This document shows positions 25,963-34,378 of a stretch of 64,000 bases of DNA, one piece after another (positions within the stretch are counted from its first letter, which is position 1; each line of letters opens with the position of its first letter). The stretch covers positions 62,001 through 126,000 of the forward strand of contig DATLIY010000007.1 of assembly GCA_035539175.1 (NCBI GenBank), written 5' to 3'. The notes beneath the pieces are model-generated. The model saw only the letters and a list, made by a program, of their open reading frames with translations, had not been told where the DNA came from and did no database searches. The DNA comes from Acidisarcina sp. Lineage in GTDB: Bacteria; Acidobacteriota; Terriglobia; Terriglobales; Acidobacteriaceae. A program made the translations under genes and the position numbers.

Positions 25963-26022
25963 CACGCTAAGTCGATGGATGGCCTTCGCTCCAGAAGCGA
26001 ATCCCTGTACACTGGCGTGTCT

Positions 26023-27171
26023 ATGAAAACCACCGTGCTTCGCCCTTCCTGCTTTGCCGCGCTGGTCGTGGCAATGTTTGCGGCCCTCCCGGTCTTCTCG
26101 CAGCAGCCACTTGCTCCTGTCTCTCCTGAAGTGCACCCCGATCACACTGTTACCTTCCGCCTGCTCATGCCCAACGCGCAGAAGGTCTCTGTCAAGCTGG
26201 AGACGGCACAGAACCTTCCGCTTACAAAAGATGCCGAGGGCCTGTGGAGCGTGACGACGCCAGTCCTGGAACCGGATCTTTACGGCTACGTCTTTGACGT
26301 GGACGGCACGCTGGTTGTAGACCCGCAAAATACCAGCTACAAGAGCAACCTGCTCTCGCCGAGCAATCTGCTCGATGTGCCCGGAGATGTGCCTCAGCCT
26401 TGGGACAGGACGGATATACCGCACGGAGAACTGCATCACCACTTCTACCACTCGGCCGTGATCGGCGATGATCGTGACTACTTCGTCTACACGCCGCCCG
26501 GCTTCGATGCCAGGGCAAAGACGAAATATCCGGTGCTCTACCTGTTGCACGGATTCAGCGATGACGCCAGCGGCTGGAGCGAGGTAGGCAAAGCCAATTT
26601 CATTCTCGATTCGCTGATCGCACAAGGCAAAGCAAAGCCGATGCTCGTCGTGATGACGCTGGGCTATGGCGTTCCGAACTACGCCTCGCATAACAGCCAC
26701 AACTTTGATGACCCTGAACTCACGCAGCACAATGTCGACAAGTTTCGCGATGCCCTGCTCACCGAGGTAATACCCCAGGTGGAGCGCAGCTATAAGGTCT
26801 CCAGCGACCGCAAGGACCGCGCCATCGCCGGCCTCTCGATGGGAGGCTCCGAGTCACTCTATACCGGGCTCAACAACCTCGATAAGTTTGCGTGGATCGG
26901 CTCCTTCAGCATGGGCGGCCTGACCAATGGCGTGGCCAGGGATAATTATTCGCAGATCTTTCCTGCGCTCAGCGCAAAGGACGCAGACCGCATCAAGCTG
27001 CTGTGGATCGCCTGCGGCACCAGCGACCATCTGCTCGACTCCAACCACAAATTCATCGCCTGGGTGAATGCGCAGGGCATCAAGCCGACAACCATCGAAA
27101 CGCCCGGTGCACATACCTGGATGGTATGGCGGCGCAATCTGACGACCTTTGCTCCGCTTCTCTTCCGCTAG
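26023..27171 (+). CDS. secreted esterase of the enterochelin-esterase/esterase D family with E-set N-terminal domain
   Basis: The product of about 382 residues has a cleavable signal peptide (about 1-26, VVAMFAALPVFSQQ). Residues about 30-120 form an immunoglobulin-like E-set/CBM48-like module (HTVTFRLLMPNAQKVSVKL). The C-terminal alpha/beta hydrolase is an esterase-D type: YPVLYLLHGFSDDASGWSE oxyanion region, nucleophile Ser in GLSMGGSES, and terminal His in GAHTWMVW. Relatives include Fes-like esterases and feruloyl/acetyl xylan esterases. Given the saprotrophic gene content, cleavage of ester side chains on plant polymers is more likely than siderophore hydrolysis. Start ATG 26023; a 16-codon upstream extension exists but would displace the signal peptide. 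Confidence 0.87.
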   Translation: MKTTVLRPSCFAALVVAMFAALPVFSQQPLAPVSPEVHPDHTVTFRLLMPNAQKVSVKLETAQNLPLTKDAEGLWSVTTPVLEPDLYGYVFDVDGTLVVDPQNTSYKSNLLSPSNLLDVPGDVPQPWDRTDIPHGELHHHFYHSAVIGDDRDYFVYTPPGFDARAKTKYPVLYLLHGFSDDASGWSEVGKANFILDSLIAQGKAKPMLVVMTLGYGVPNYASHNSHNFDDPELTQHNVDKFRDALLTEVIPQVERSYKVSSDRKDRAIAGLSMGGSESLYTGLNNLDKFAWIGSFSMGGLTNGVARDNYSQIFPALSAKDADRIKLLWIACGTSDHLLDSNHKFIAWVNAQGIKPTTIETPGAHTWMVWRRNLTTFAPLLFR

Positions 27172-27192
27172 AGTGCGCTAAGCTGGAGGTGG

Positions 27193-27909
27193 ATGACTGC
27201 CTTCGCTCATCGTTCTATTTCGCGCCAGACGCTCCTTATGGACGCGGACGATACGCTATGGGAAAACAACATCTACTTTGAGCAGGCCATCGCCTCCTTC
27301 ATCACCTATCTCAACCATCACAAGTACACGCGGGAGCAGGTGCGCGAGGAGCTTAACCGCGCTGAACGGGAGACCATCCGCGAGCACGGCTATGGACTCA
27401 CCAGCTTTCGCCGCTCCCTCGTCGCCTGCTTTGAGCACCTCAGCACCGAGCCGATTACCGAGGAGAAGCACGCCCGCATCCTCAGCTTTGCCCAGGCCAT
27501 CGCCGATCGCGAGATCGAACTACTCGAGGGTGTCCGCGAAGCTCTGCCCAACCTCGCCTCGCGCCACCAGCTCATCCTGATGACCAAGGGCCACCGGACC
27601 GAACAGGCCGATAAGTTCGCCCGCTCCGGCATCTCCGAATACTTCTCCGCAGTCGAAATTCCCCGGGAGAAGGACACCGCCGCCTATGTGGATGTTTGCC
27701 GCCGGCACAACCTGAACTACGCCAATACCTGGATGATCGGCAACAGTCCGCGCTCCGACATTAACCCTGCGCTCGCGGCCGGTCTCCACGCGGTGCTGGT
27801 GCATCATCCGCATACCTGGATTCTGGAACATGAAGCAGTCAATCCTGCTCCTCAAGGCCAGCGCTTTCTGGAACTCTCCGGCTTCGCATCCCTGCTCGAA
27901 CACTTCTAG
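27193..27909 (+). CDS. HAD-superfamily hydrolase
   Basis: The 238-residue cytoplasmic phosphatase-type protein carries motif I DADDTLWENN (nucleophile Asp with acid/base Asp), motif II region LILMTKGHR, motif III Lys around VEIPREKDTAAY and motif IV WMIGNSPRSDINPALAAG. The cap is helical, as in subfamily I. The substrate cannot be read from the sequence. It starts 21 bases after the esterase gene with GGAGG very close to the ATG, so it may share that transcript. Confidence 0.88.
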   Translation: MTAFAHRSISRQTLLMDADDTLWENNIYFEQAIASFITYLNHHKYTREQVREELNRAERETIREHGYGLTSFRRSLVACFEHLSTEPITEEKHARILSFAQAIADREIELLEGVREALPNLASRHQLILMTKGHRTEQADKFARSGISEYFSAVEIPREKDTAAYVDVCRRHNLNYANTWMIGNSPRSDINPALAAGLHAVLVHHPHTWILEHEAVNPAPQGQRFLELSGFASLLEHF

Positions 27910-28038
27910 GACGCTCTCCACTCCCATTTCCCTTCTTTGATGCGGTAGAAAATCGATGTAATACCTCATCACGGCATATCGAAGCCGCAAGACAACCTCC
28001 GCCGCCTCTGGCAAAATAGTTTGCAGGAGCACATGAGC

Positions 28039-29007
28039 ATGGAACGACGCGATTTTCTGAAGCAGAGCGCAATCGTCGCAGCGGCCGCTGCGGCATCCAG
28101 CAATGTCCCTGATTCGCTGGCAGCCTCCACCAACACACATGCCATCGCACGCCGCAAGCTCGGCAAGACGGGCGAGAGCCTCTCCATCATCGGTATGGGC
28201 GGAATCGTGGTCAAAGACGCTGAGCCCGGCCACGCGAAAGAGATCGTCGCTGAGGCAGTCGATCGCGGCATCAACTACTTCGACGTCGCACCCAGCTATG
28301 GCAATGCGCAGGAGCGCCTTGGCCCCGCTCTCGAACCCTATCGCAGCAAGAGCTTTCTGGCCTGCAAGACCGATGCCCGCGATAAAGAAGGCGCACGCAA
28401 GGAACTGGAAGACTCCCTGAAGCTGCTCAAGACCGATCACCTCGATCTCTACCAGTTCCACGCACTCACCAAGATGAAGGACCTCGACCAGGTGCTTGGC
28501 CCTGGCGGCGCGATGGAGACATTTGAAGCCGCACGCAAGGAAGGCAAGATCCGCTTTATTGGTTTTTCGGCGCATTCCGTGGAAACAGCCCTCTCCGCCC
28601 TGGACCGCTACAACTTCGACAGCATCCTCTTCCCGGTAAATTGGGTGCTCTATTCGCGCGCCAATTTCGGGCCGCAGGTGCTCCAGCGCACACAGGAGAA
28701 AGGCGTCGGCGTCCTCGCGCTGAAAGGAATGGCCAAGACGACCTGGAAAGCCGACGAGCGGAACAATCATCCTCAGCCAAAATGCTGGTATCAGCCTGCG
28801 GGCTATCCTCAGGAGGCTTCCCTCGGCCTGCGCTGGACGCTTGGCCATCCCATCACTGCCGCTGTTCCGCCGGGAGACGAAACCTACTTCCGTCTTGCCA
28901 TGGACGTGGCGCAGAACTACAAGCCACTCGATCCCGCAGAGGAGCAGGCGCTGCTCGCACGCGCACCTGGGGTTGAGCCAATCTTCCATCTAGGAAATTC
29001 TGTTTAG
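28039..29007 (+). CDS. Tat-exported aldo/keto reductase
   Basis: The product of about 322 residues starts with a twin-arginine signal: MERRDFLKQSAIVAAAAAAS. The AKR barrel follows: RRKLGKTGESLSIIGMGG, then INYFDVAPSYGNAQERLG with catalytic Asp and Tyr, FLACKTD with Lys, and LYQFHAL with His, giving the usual tetrad. It reduces carbonyls with NAD(P)H; export of such an enzyme raises the question of cofactor supply, and folding before export by Tat fits that. ATG 28039 is chosen because AGGAG is 9 bases upstream; ATG 28033 is too close. Related proteins occur in Acidobacteriota near carbohydrate genes. Confidence 0.86.
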   Translation: MERRDFLKQSAIVAAAAAASSNVPDSLAASTNTHAIARRKLGKTGESLSIIGMGGIVVKDAEPGHAKEIVAEAVDRGINYFDVAPSYGNAQERLGPALEPYRSKSFLACKTDARDKEGARKELEDSLKLLKTDHLDLYQFHALTKMKDLDQVLGPGGAMETFEAARKEGKIRFIGFSAHSVETALSALDRYNFDSILFPVNWVLYSRANFGPQVLQRTQEKGVGVLALKGMAKTTWKADERNNHPQPKCWYQPAGYPQEASLGLRWTLGHPITAAVPPGDETYFRLAMDVAQNYKPLDPAEEQALLARAPGVEPIFHLGNSV

Positions 29008-29158
29008 CAGAACAATTCGTGCCGCTCACGGTCTCTGATCGGCGTGTACACATTGATTCGTGGAGGTAGAACAAACTGAGCCGTTACTGTGCAGTAGCGC
29101 GCGCTTTGGATTCTTCGAGTTGCTTTGCTATACTCAGCTACGGATCGTTCCACGAATT

Positions 29159-29244
29159 GCGGAAGTGGTGAAATTGGCAGACACACCATCTTGAGGGGGT
29201 GGCGCCCAAAAGGCATGGGGGTTCAAGTCCCCCCTTCCGCACCA
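29159..29244 (+). tRNA. tRNA-Leu (anticodon GAG)
   Basis: The acceptor arms GCGGAAG (29159-29165) and CTTCCGC pair, followed by A and an encoded CCA. The anticodon loop TTGAGGG gives GAG. A long variable arm (GGCGCCCAAAAGGC) marks a class II tRNA, and the T-arm is GGGGGTTCAAGTCCCCC. Length 86 nt. Confidence 0.96.
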
Positions 29245-29308
29245 ACGAACAACCCAACCATTTTCCGGGTAAAGCACTCCGGCTGAGGTCTTTCAAAGAA
29301 ATATCCGC

Positions 29309-29611
29309 ATGAGCTATCTTCTAGGTTTCGTCATCGTGATTCACGTCATCGTCTCGCTCTTTTTGATTGGCGTTGTCCTGCTGCAGCAGGGCAAGAGCGC
29401 AGACCTCGCCGGTGCTTTCGGCGGTCAGGGATCTCAGACGGCCTTTGGCCCACGCGGCGCAGCGAACCTGCTCACCCGGCTGACGACCTGGTCCGCGGTC
29501 ATCTTCACCTGCACCTCCATCAGCCTGACGATTTTGATGGCGCGCGCGCACGGATCGCACTCCGTGCTGGAAGGTACCACCACCTCGGCCCCGGCAAAAT
29601 CCGGCAAATAG
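29309..29611 (+). CDS. secG: preprotein translocase subunit SecG
   Basis: The 100-residue inner-membrane protein has two hydrophobic helices (about 3-22 and 58-78). The conserved loop between them, LLQQGKSADLAGAFGGQGSQTAFG, is diagnostic for SecG, the SecYEG accessory subunit. It is preceded closely by tRNA-Leu(GAG) and followed by a terminator at 29638-29660, so it is probably a single-gene unit. Confidence 0.93.
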   Translation: MSYLLGFVIVIHVIVSLFLIGVVLLQQGKSADLAGAFGGQGSQTAFGPRGAANLLTRLTTWSAVIFTCTSISLTILMARAHGSHSVLEGTTTSAPAKSGK

Positions 29612-29637
29612 CCGTCAAATCACCGCAAAGCTACCAG

Positions 29638-29660
29638 GGCAGGCCTTGAGCCTGCCTTTT
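29638..29660 (+). terminator. Rho-independent terminator of secG
   Basis: The seven-base GC-rich stem (29638-29644 with 29650-29656) has a five-base loop and is followed by TTTT. It lies 26 bases after the secG stop. Confidence 0.8.
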
Positions 29661-29837
29661 CTATTGCCCTGCCTTCGTTTTTTTTAAAAAAAATACCTGT
29701 TTGTGCTCAAAAATAAATGTCTGTCTGTGACTTTAGTGCTGTCCTCTCACATCTCATTTTTATTATTGTGAGCAAGCGGCTGCGTCTCTCTTGACCGCAG
29801 CTTTCAAAACCAGTCTTATTTGTCTCGAGGCCCAGGA

Positions 29838-31073
29838 ATGTCTTTTCGCTCGATCTTTGTCGCCGTGGTCATCGCCTTCGCGCTTATCCTTTCTGCGTTT
29901 TTCCTGAATCGTCAGCGCCCCAAGGCCGAGGTTCAACAGCCCACCGCCGACTTCGTTCGCGCCTCGGGAAAGTGCGCCGAGTGTCATGCGCGTACTCAGT
30001 ACTCCATCGTGCATGAATACGAGATGAGCGCCCATGCCAAGAAAGGCATCAACTGCCTGGACTGCCACCAGCCCGCGCAGGGCCAGCAGAAGCAGGATCA
30101 CCACGGATTTGTGATCAGCACGCACCTCACCGCGGGAAACTGCCGCAGTTGCCATGAGGGCATCTACCAGGAGTTCCTCCACAGCCGCCATGCCGCACCC
30201 TCGTGGGCGGCTATCTATGGCGAAAAGGGGCTTTCGCCCGAGCAGGTCAATTTCTCCGAGCAGTACCAGCCCGGCGGCACGCGCCGCCCGCCGCATCCCT
30301 TCGTCACCGCAGAGGGCAACTCCGCCATGAAGAGCGGCTGCGAGCAGTGCCACTCCGTCGGTAAGCCCAACGACGATGGAACCATCGGCACCTGCACCAA
30401 CTGTCACTCACGCCACACCACCTCGGTTGCGCTTGCACGCCGGCCCAGCACCTGCGGGCAATGCCACATGGGGCCGGATCACTCCCAGATCGAGATCTAT
30501 GACGAATCCAAGCATGGCGTTATGTTTGCTGCGCAGGAGCATCTCCTCAACCTCGATGCCGAACCCAAATCGCTGACCACCCGTGATATGTTCGTGCCGA
30601 CCTGCGCCACCTGTCACATGAGCGGCATCAATGGACTCAAGGTCACGCACGATCCTTCGGAGCGTCTTTCCTGGTATCTGGCAGATGCGGTGAGCCAGAG
30701 GCGGCCCAACTATCTCCGCGCCCAGGCCAACATGCAGCAGGTCTGCCTGCAGTGCCATACCAAGAGCGTCGTCGATCGCGTCTATGCGCAGGGCGAGCAG
30801 GTTATCAGCAACACCAATGCTCACGTGCTGGCAGCCAAGGCCATCGTCGATGGTTTGCGCAAGGACGGCATCATTACCGGTCCTCCCTTCTCCAGCCCGG
30901 TCGACTTCCTCTACTTTGATCTGTGGCACTACGATGGACGCACCTCCAAGCATGCCGCGTATATGGGAGGCGCCGACTTCGTTCAGTGGCACGGCAACTA
31001 CCCCATGCTGCAGAAGACCATCCAGTTGAAGCAGATGGACGCGGAACTGCGGAGGCAGCATGCCGGCAAGTAA
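29838..31073 (+). CDS. octaheme cytochrome c of the hydroxylamine oxidoreductase (HAO-like) family, membrane-anchored
   Basis: The protein of 411 residues has an N-terminal hydrophobic anchor (about 5-23) and then a periplasmic domain with eight CxxCH heme sites at residues 46, 73, 102, 168, 186, 206, 256 and 303. The long gap between the third and fourth sites and the C-terminal DLWHYDGRTSKHAAYMGGAD and VQWHGNY motif match the HAO/reverse-HAO family, in which heme 4 is the catalytic site. In ammonia and anammox HAOs a C-terminal Tyr cross-links to that heme; here several Tyr lie in the region, but the exact match needs alignment. Substrates could be nitrite, hydroxylamine, hydrazine or sulfite. 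The ATG at 29838 has GAGG 7 bases upstream. The next gene overlaps its end by 14 bases. Confidence 0.88.
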   Translation: MSFRSIFVAVVIAFALILSAFFLNRQRPKAEVQQPTADFVRASGKCAECHARTQYSIVHEYEMSAHAKKGINCLDCHQPAQGQQKQDHHGFVISTHLTAGNCRSCHEGIYQEFLHSRHAAPSWAAIYGEKGLSPEQVNFSEQYQPGGTRRPPHPFVTAEGNSAMKSGCEQCHSVGKPNDDGTIGTCTNCHSRHTTSVALARRPSTCGQCHMGPDHSQIEIYDESKHGVMFAAQEHLLNLDAEPKSLTTRDMFVPTCATCHMSGINGLKVTHDPSERLSWYLADAVSQRRPNYLRAQANMQQVCLQCHTKSVVDRVYAQGEQVISNTNAHVLAAKAIVDGLRKDGIITGPPFSSPVDFLYFDLWHYDGRTSKHAAYMGGADFVQWHGNYPMLQKTIQLKQMDAELRRQHAGK

Positions 31074-31995
31074 CTGGCTCAGCCGGCGCTGGCCCCTGCT
31101 GGCCAATCCGCGCATGGCCTGGATCTATGACGCGCAGTTGTGGGTGGAGCTCTTCGTCACCTCGAACCTAGCCGTGCTTGCCGCGGATATCTATCTTGCT
31201 CACTCGGTCAACCGGTTTCGCAAGCCTGCCGAGTACATTCCGCTCTACTTCTCCATCGCGGCGCCGGTGCTGCTCGCCCTCTGCATCGCGCTCAAGTGGG
31301 TGTGGCATAAAACAGCGCCGTGGCGGGATGTCGGGCATCTCATCGGCTGGGTTTCGCTCCTTATCGGATTGACCGGAGTCGTCCTGCATCTGCAGAGCCA
31401 CTTCTTTCTCGAACGTACCCTCCGCAGTCTGACCTATGCGGCCCCGTTCGTCGCTCCGCTTGCTTATTCGGGACTCGGTTTCCTGTTGCTGATGAACCGG
31501 CTCGTCGATCCCCGCAGCATCGATTGGTCCCGCTGGGTCATGTTCCTCGCGCTGGGAGGCTTCTTCGGCAACTTTGTCCTCTCGCTGACCGACCACGCCT
31601 CCAACGGCTTCTTTGCAAAGACGGAGTGGATCCCGGTCATCTCCAGCGCACTTGCCACTGGCTTTCTGCTCGTGCCGCTCATGATGCCGGTACGCCGCCG
31701 CTTTCTCGATCTTTGCATGGGAGTGATGATCCTTCAGGCGCTCGTCGGAATCCTTGGATTCTGGTTTCATCTTCAGGCGAACCTTGTTGCTCCCGGCTCC
31801 AGCATCTTCGATAAGCTGGTCAACGGAGCGCCGCCCATGGCCCCGATGCTCTTTCCTGACCTGGTCGGCCTGGCACTGATCGGAATCGTCAACCTTGCTT
31901 CCCATCTGCCTGCAGAGGAATATTCCTGCCTGTCGGTTGCCATCGACTGGTTCCAGCAGCAACGCAACCTTCCGGACTCCGCCGCAGAGATCTAA
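31060..31995 (+). CDS. eight-helix membrane protein paired with the octaheme cytochrome
   Basis: This 311-residue integral membrane protein has about eight hydrophobic segments (about 26-47, 57-80, 91-112, 123-145, 154-175, 189-207, 212-237, 254-280). Several histidines fall in or next to helices (VGHLIGW, VVLHLQSHFF, LTDHASN, FWFHLQANL), which could bind b-type hemes or quinone. There is no CxxCH or iron-sulfur motif. The start at 31060 has GGAGG 5 bases upstream and lies inside the cytochrome gene, so translation is coupled. Position and topology suggest the membrane electron-transfer partner of the cytochrome, analogous in role to NrfD, NapC or CycX but not similar in sequence that I can see. 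Function is inference. Confidence 0.72.
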   Translation: MPASNWLSRRWPLLANPRMAWIYDAQLWVELFVTSNLAVLAADIYLAHSVNRFRKPAEYIPLYFSIAAPVLLALCIALKWVWHKTAPWRDVGHLIGWVSLLIGLTGVVLHLQSHFFLERTLRSLTYAAPFVAPLAYSGLGFLLLMNRLVDPRSIDWSRWVMFLALGGFFGNFVLSLTDHASNGFFAKTEWIPVISSALATGFLLVPLMMPVRRRFLDLCMGVMILQALVGILGFWFHLQANLVAPGSSIFDKLVNGAPPMAPMLFPDLVGLALIGIVNLASHLPAEEYSCLSVAIDWFQQQRNLPDSAAEI

Positions 31996-32058
31996 ATGCG
32001 GTGGGGGCAATCGCCCGAGTGTACGATGCGGGCGTTCCACAAAATAAGCTTTTAAAAT

Positions 32059-32092
32059 AGCGAGGCCTCTTCGGATTCGAAGAGGCCTCGCT
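32059..32092. terminator. bidirectional terminator between the cytochrome operon and the DUF4965 gene
   Basis: Perfect 15-bp arms at 32059-32073 and 32078-32092 enclose a 4-base loop. On the minus strand the stem is followed by ATTTTAAAAG. It lies between convergent genes ending at 31995 and 32112. Confidence 0.85.
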
Positions 32093-32111
32093 GCATTCCG
32101 CACTGTTCGGC

Positions 32112-34199
32112 TTACTGCCTTGCACGTCCTTGCCACTTCGCAGCGGTGTCCTTATCGGCCAACGCCTTGATGTACACTCCGCCTACCACCGAGCGCGCCT
32201 GGAAGCCGATCATCTTTCCTGACTTCGTGTCGTACCAGTCGGTCAGCGGAACGCGGCTTGGCGTCTCGTTGATCCACTTCGGAATCGGCGCAAACAGCGT
32301 CTGGAAGTGCTCCGGAGTGCTGGCCAGAGTCGCCGTCCACACTTCCCAGTCCAGCTTGGTGTAGGTTTCGCGACTATCCAGCGGCAGCCCATATTCATTC
32401 ATGTGCTTCTCGTAGAAGGCAATCTCCGTCTCACGAATTTTTGCCGGAAAAATGTTCAGCCCCAGCACCTGATCCCACACCAGGTTGTACTTCTGGCTCC
32501 ATGTGCCGGGTTTGTCGAAGGCCAGCTTGTAGTGGTCCCCATCGATGGCCAGTTGCTGCCACTTCGCGGCCATCTCTCTCGCTGCCTTGCCATAGTCCTC
32601 CGCAACAGCGGCCTTGCCCAGTGCCCGCGCCATCTGCGAGTAGGCCGCCAGTCCGTCAATCGCCTTGATGGAGAGGTTCGCGTTATGCGCCAGGTGCCCG
32701 GCGAAGTCGTCCGTCGATAGCTGGTTCTCCGGATCGAGTCCTTTTTGACGCACATATTCCGCCCATTTGGAGAGTAGCGGCCAGTACTGCTCCGCGACGT
32801 GGTAGTTCCCTTCCGCCTTGCCCAGTGCCGCTACCAGGATCAGCATGTTTCCGCTCTCCTCCACCGGCATCTGATTCTCTTCCGTGCGCTCGCCGCCGCC
32901 GTACACCTGCCCGTTCGCCAGCGGATACTGCCCCAGATCGTGCGGAGCAAAAGGCCACCGCCAGCGGGGCAGATTGGCGTAATCGAGCACGGGCTTCAAC
33001 TGCGCCTCCAGCAGACGCGGACTCAGCAGCAGGAAAAACGGCGCCGAGGGATACAGCACATCCACGGTTGCAATACAGCCATTGCTGAAGTTCTCCTTCG
33101 GGAAATACGCAGGCGATCCATCCAGGTCGGCAACCAGCTTGTGCGCGGCGAGTGTCTGCCGATAGGCCAGCACTGCCAGATCCGCATATCCCTTGCCGCC
33201 AACCCGCTCCAGATCCGCCGTCAATTCCGCGTCGAACTTTGCCGCGCGAGCGTCCAGGGCGGAGTATTGCGCCTCCGCATCCGTCAGCATGGACTGCACG
33301 GTCTGCCCATTCCGCTGCCAGTAGGGATGCAGTTTGCGATTCATCAACTCAATCGCAAAATCTTCCGTATAGGAGAGCAGTACGTGGCGCTGTTGCGCCT
33401 CTGCCCCGACGCTGCCCAGATCGAACTCCACCGCCAGCCGCGCCGCTCCATCGCGAGGCTGCTTCGGCATCTCCATATCGTCATCCGCCGGCAGCCGGCC
33501 GGATTTCGCAAACTCTTCTATCGCTGCATCCGAAGTCGCCAGCGTGGCATGCTCGCTGTCCGGCACGGCCAGATGGAAGTAGCCCCAGTCGATGCGCAGA
33601 TTGTCGCCGGAGCGGTTCAGCATCTTCTGCTCCCGCGAGCCAACGTTCAGCACCGACAATCCGCCTGCGTGAGAGCGCCCCCACACCACTTCCTGGTCAC
33701 TGGAGTTCACCGCTACTCGCGAATCCACGTCCAGGTTGAGCGAGACCTGGTGGCTCGTCGCCTCCGTCGATTTGACCTGCCAACTCAGATACGTCACCGG
33801 CCGCGAGAGAATGTCGAGATCCTGGGCCAGTGCGGGGGTGAAGAACGTCAACGTTACCTCCACTCCACTTCCCGCAAAGGTGTAGATCGTATGCGTCGGC
33901 GTCATCCGCAGAGAGGTCTGTGCCAGCGCGGGAACGTCGCGAGGCTCTGCTCCCATTACGCGATACGGTTTTCCGTCGATGCGAACCAGCCCGGCCAGCG
34001 GTTGCTCTGCTCCCGTCCAATGACGCGTATTTCCGTCCGTCAATTTGTCGTTCATGGACCAGATGCTGAAGTAAGGATCGTGTGCCACCAGCGGTACCGC
34101 GGGAGGCCGCTGCTGGGCGGAGAGAGATCCCACCCCAGCAGGCAACAAGATTGCCATCGACAGCAGGAATTTTTGTAAACGATTACAGCTTAGCGTCAT
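32112..34199 (-). CDS. DUF4965/DUF1793 glutaminase A-like secreted protein
   Basis: The protein of about 695 residues has a signal peptide (about 6-28, ending SLSAQQ) followed by the three-part architecture of fungal-type glutaminase A: an N-terminal DUF5127-like beta domain (AHDPYFSIWSMNDKLTDGNTRH, then EPRDVPALAQTSL), a central DUF4965 region with FSNGCIATVDVLYPSAPFF, and a C-terminal DUF1793 alpha/alpha barrel with WPFAPHDLGQYPL, ENQMPVEESGNMLIL and STDDFAGHLAHNANLS. The fold resembles glycoside-hydrolase toroids and bacterial homologues are often found with polysaccharide genes, so the substrate may be glycan rather than glutamine. ATG 34199 follows AGAGGGA. The gene sits downstream of the alpha-rhamnosidase gene on the same strand. 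Confidence 0.87.
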   Translation of the reverse strand: MTLSCNRLQKFLLSMAILLPAGVGSLSAQQRPPAVPLVAHDPYFSIWSMNDKLTDGNTRHWTGAEQPLAGLVRIDGKPYRVMGAEPRDVPALAQTSLRMTPTHTIYTFAGSGVEVTLTFFTPALAQDLDILSRPVTYLSWQVKSTEATSHQVSLNLDVDSRVAVNSSDQEVVWGRSHAGGLSVLNVGSREQKMLNRSGDNLRIDWGYFHLAVPDSEHATLATSDAAIEEFAKSGRLPADDDMEMPKQPRDGAARLAVEFDLGSVGAEAQQRHVLLSYTEDFAIELMNRKLHPYWQRNGQTVQSMLTDAEAQYSALDARAAKFDAELTADLERVGGKGYADLAVLAYRQTLAAHKLVADLDGSPAYFPKENFSNGCIATVDVLYPSAPFFLLLSPRLLEAQLKPVLDYANLPRWRWPFAPHDLGQYPLANGQVYGGGERTEENQMPVEESGNMLILVAALGKAEGNYHVAEQYWPLLSKWAEYVRQKGLDPENQLSTDDFAGHLAHNANLSIKAIDGLAAYSQMARALGKAAVAEDYGKAAREMAAKWQQLAIDGDHYKLAFDKPGTWSQKYNLVWDQVLGLNIFPAKIRETEIAFYEKHMNEYGLPLDSRETYTKLDWEVWTATLASTPEHFQTLFAPIPKWINETPSRVPLTDWYDTKSGKMIGFQARSVVGGVYIKALADKDTAAKWQGRARQ

Positions 34200-34378
34200 G
34201 GATTCCCTCTTTTGATCGTTTGGAAGCCTCGTCTGGGGCATTGTCTTCACGCGCAGAAACACCCGTGAATCAATCCACGACGAGTACAAATACCTGTTTT
34301 TTCTTTCGTGAAAACGATACCGAAAAAGCAGGAAAAAGGACAGCCTCCCTTTCTCCTGCTATCTGCGCGGTCCTCATC

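Noticed and set aside
25270-26730. 486-codon minus-strand frame over the LuxR-type and esterase genes
   Set aside because: It overlaps two well-supported genes and has no recognisable domain.
27520-28989. 489-codon minus-strand frame opposite the HAD and aldo/keto reductase genes
   Set aside because: Shadow frame; both sense genes have full active-site motifs.
32799-34178. 459-codon plus-strand frame opposite the DUF4965 gene
   Set aside because: Arg/His-rich shadow; the sense gene has signal peptide, RBS and family motifs.
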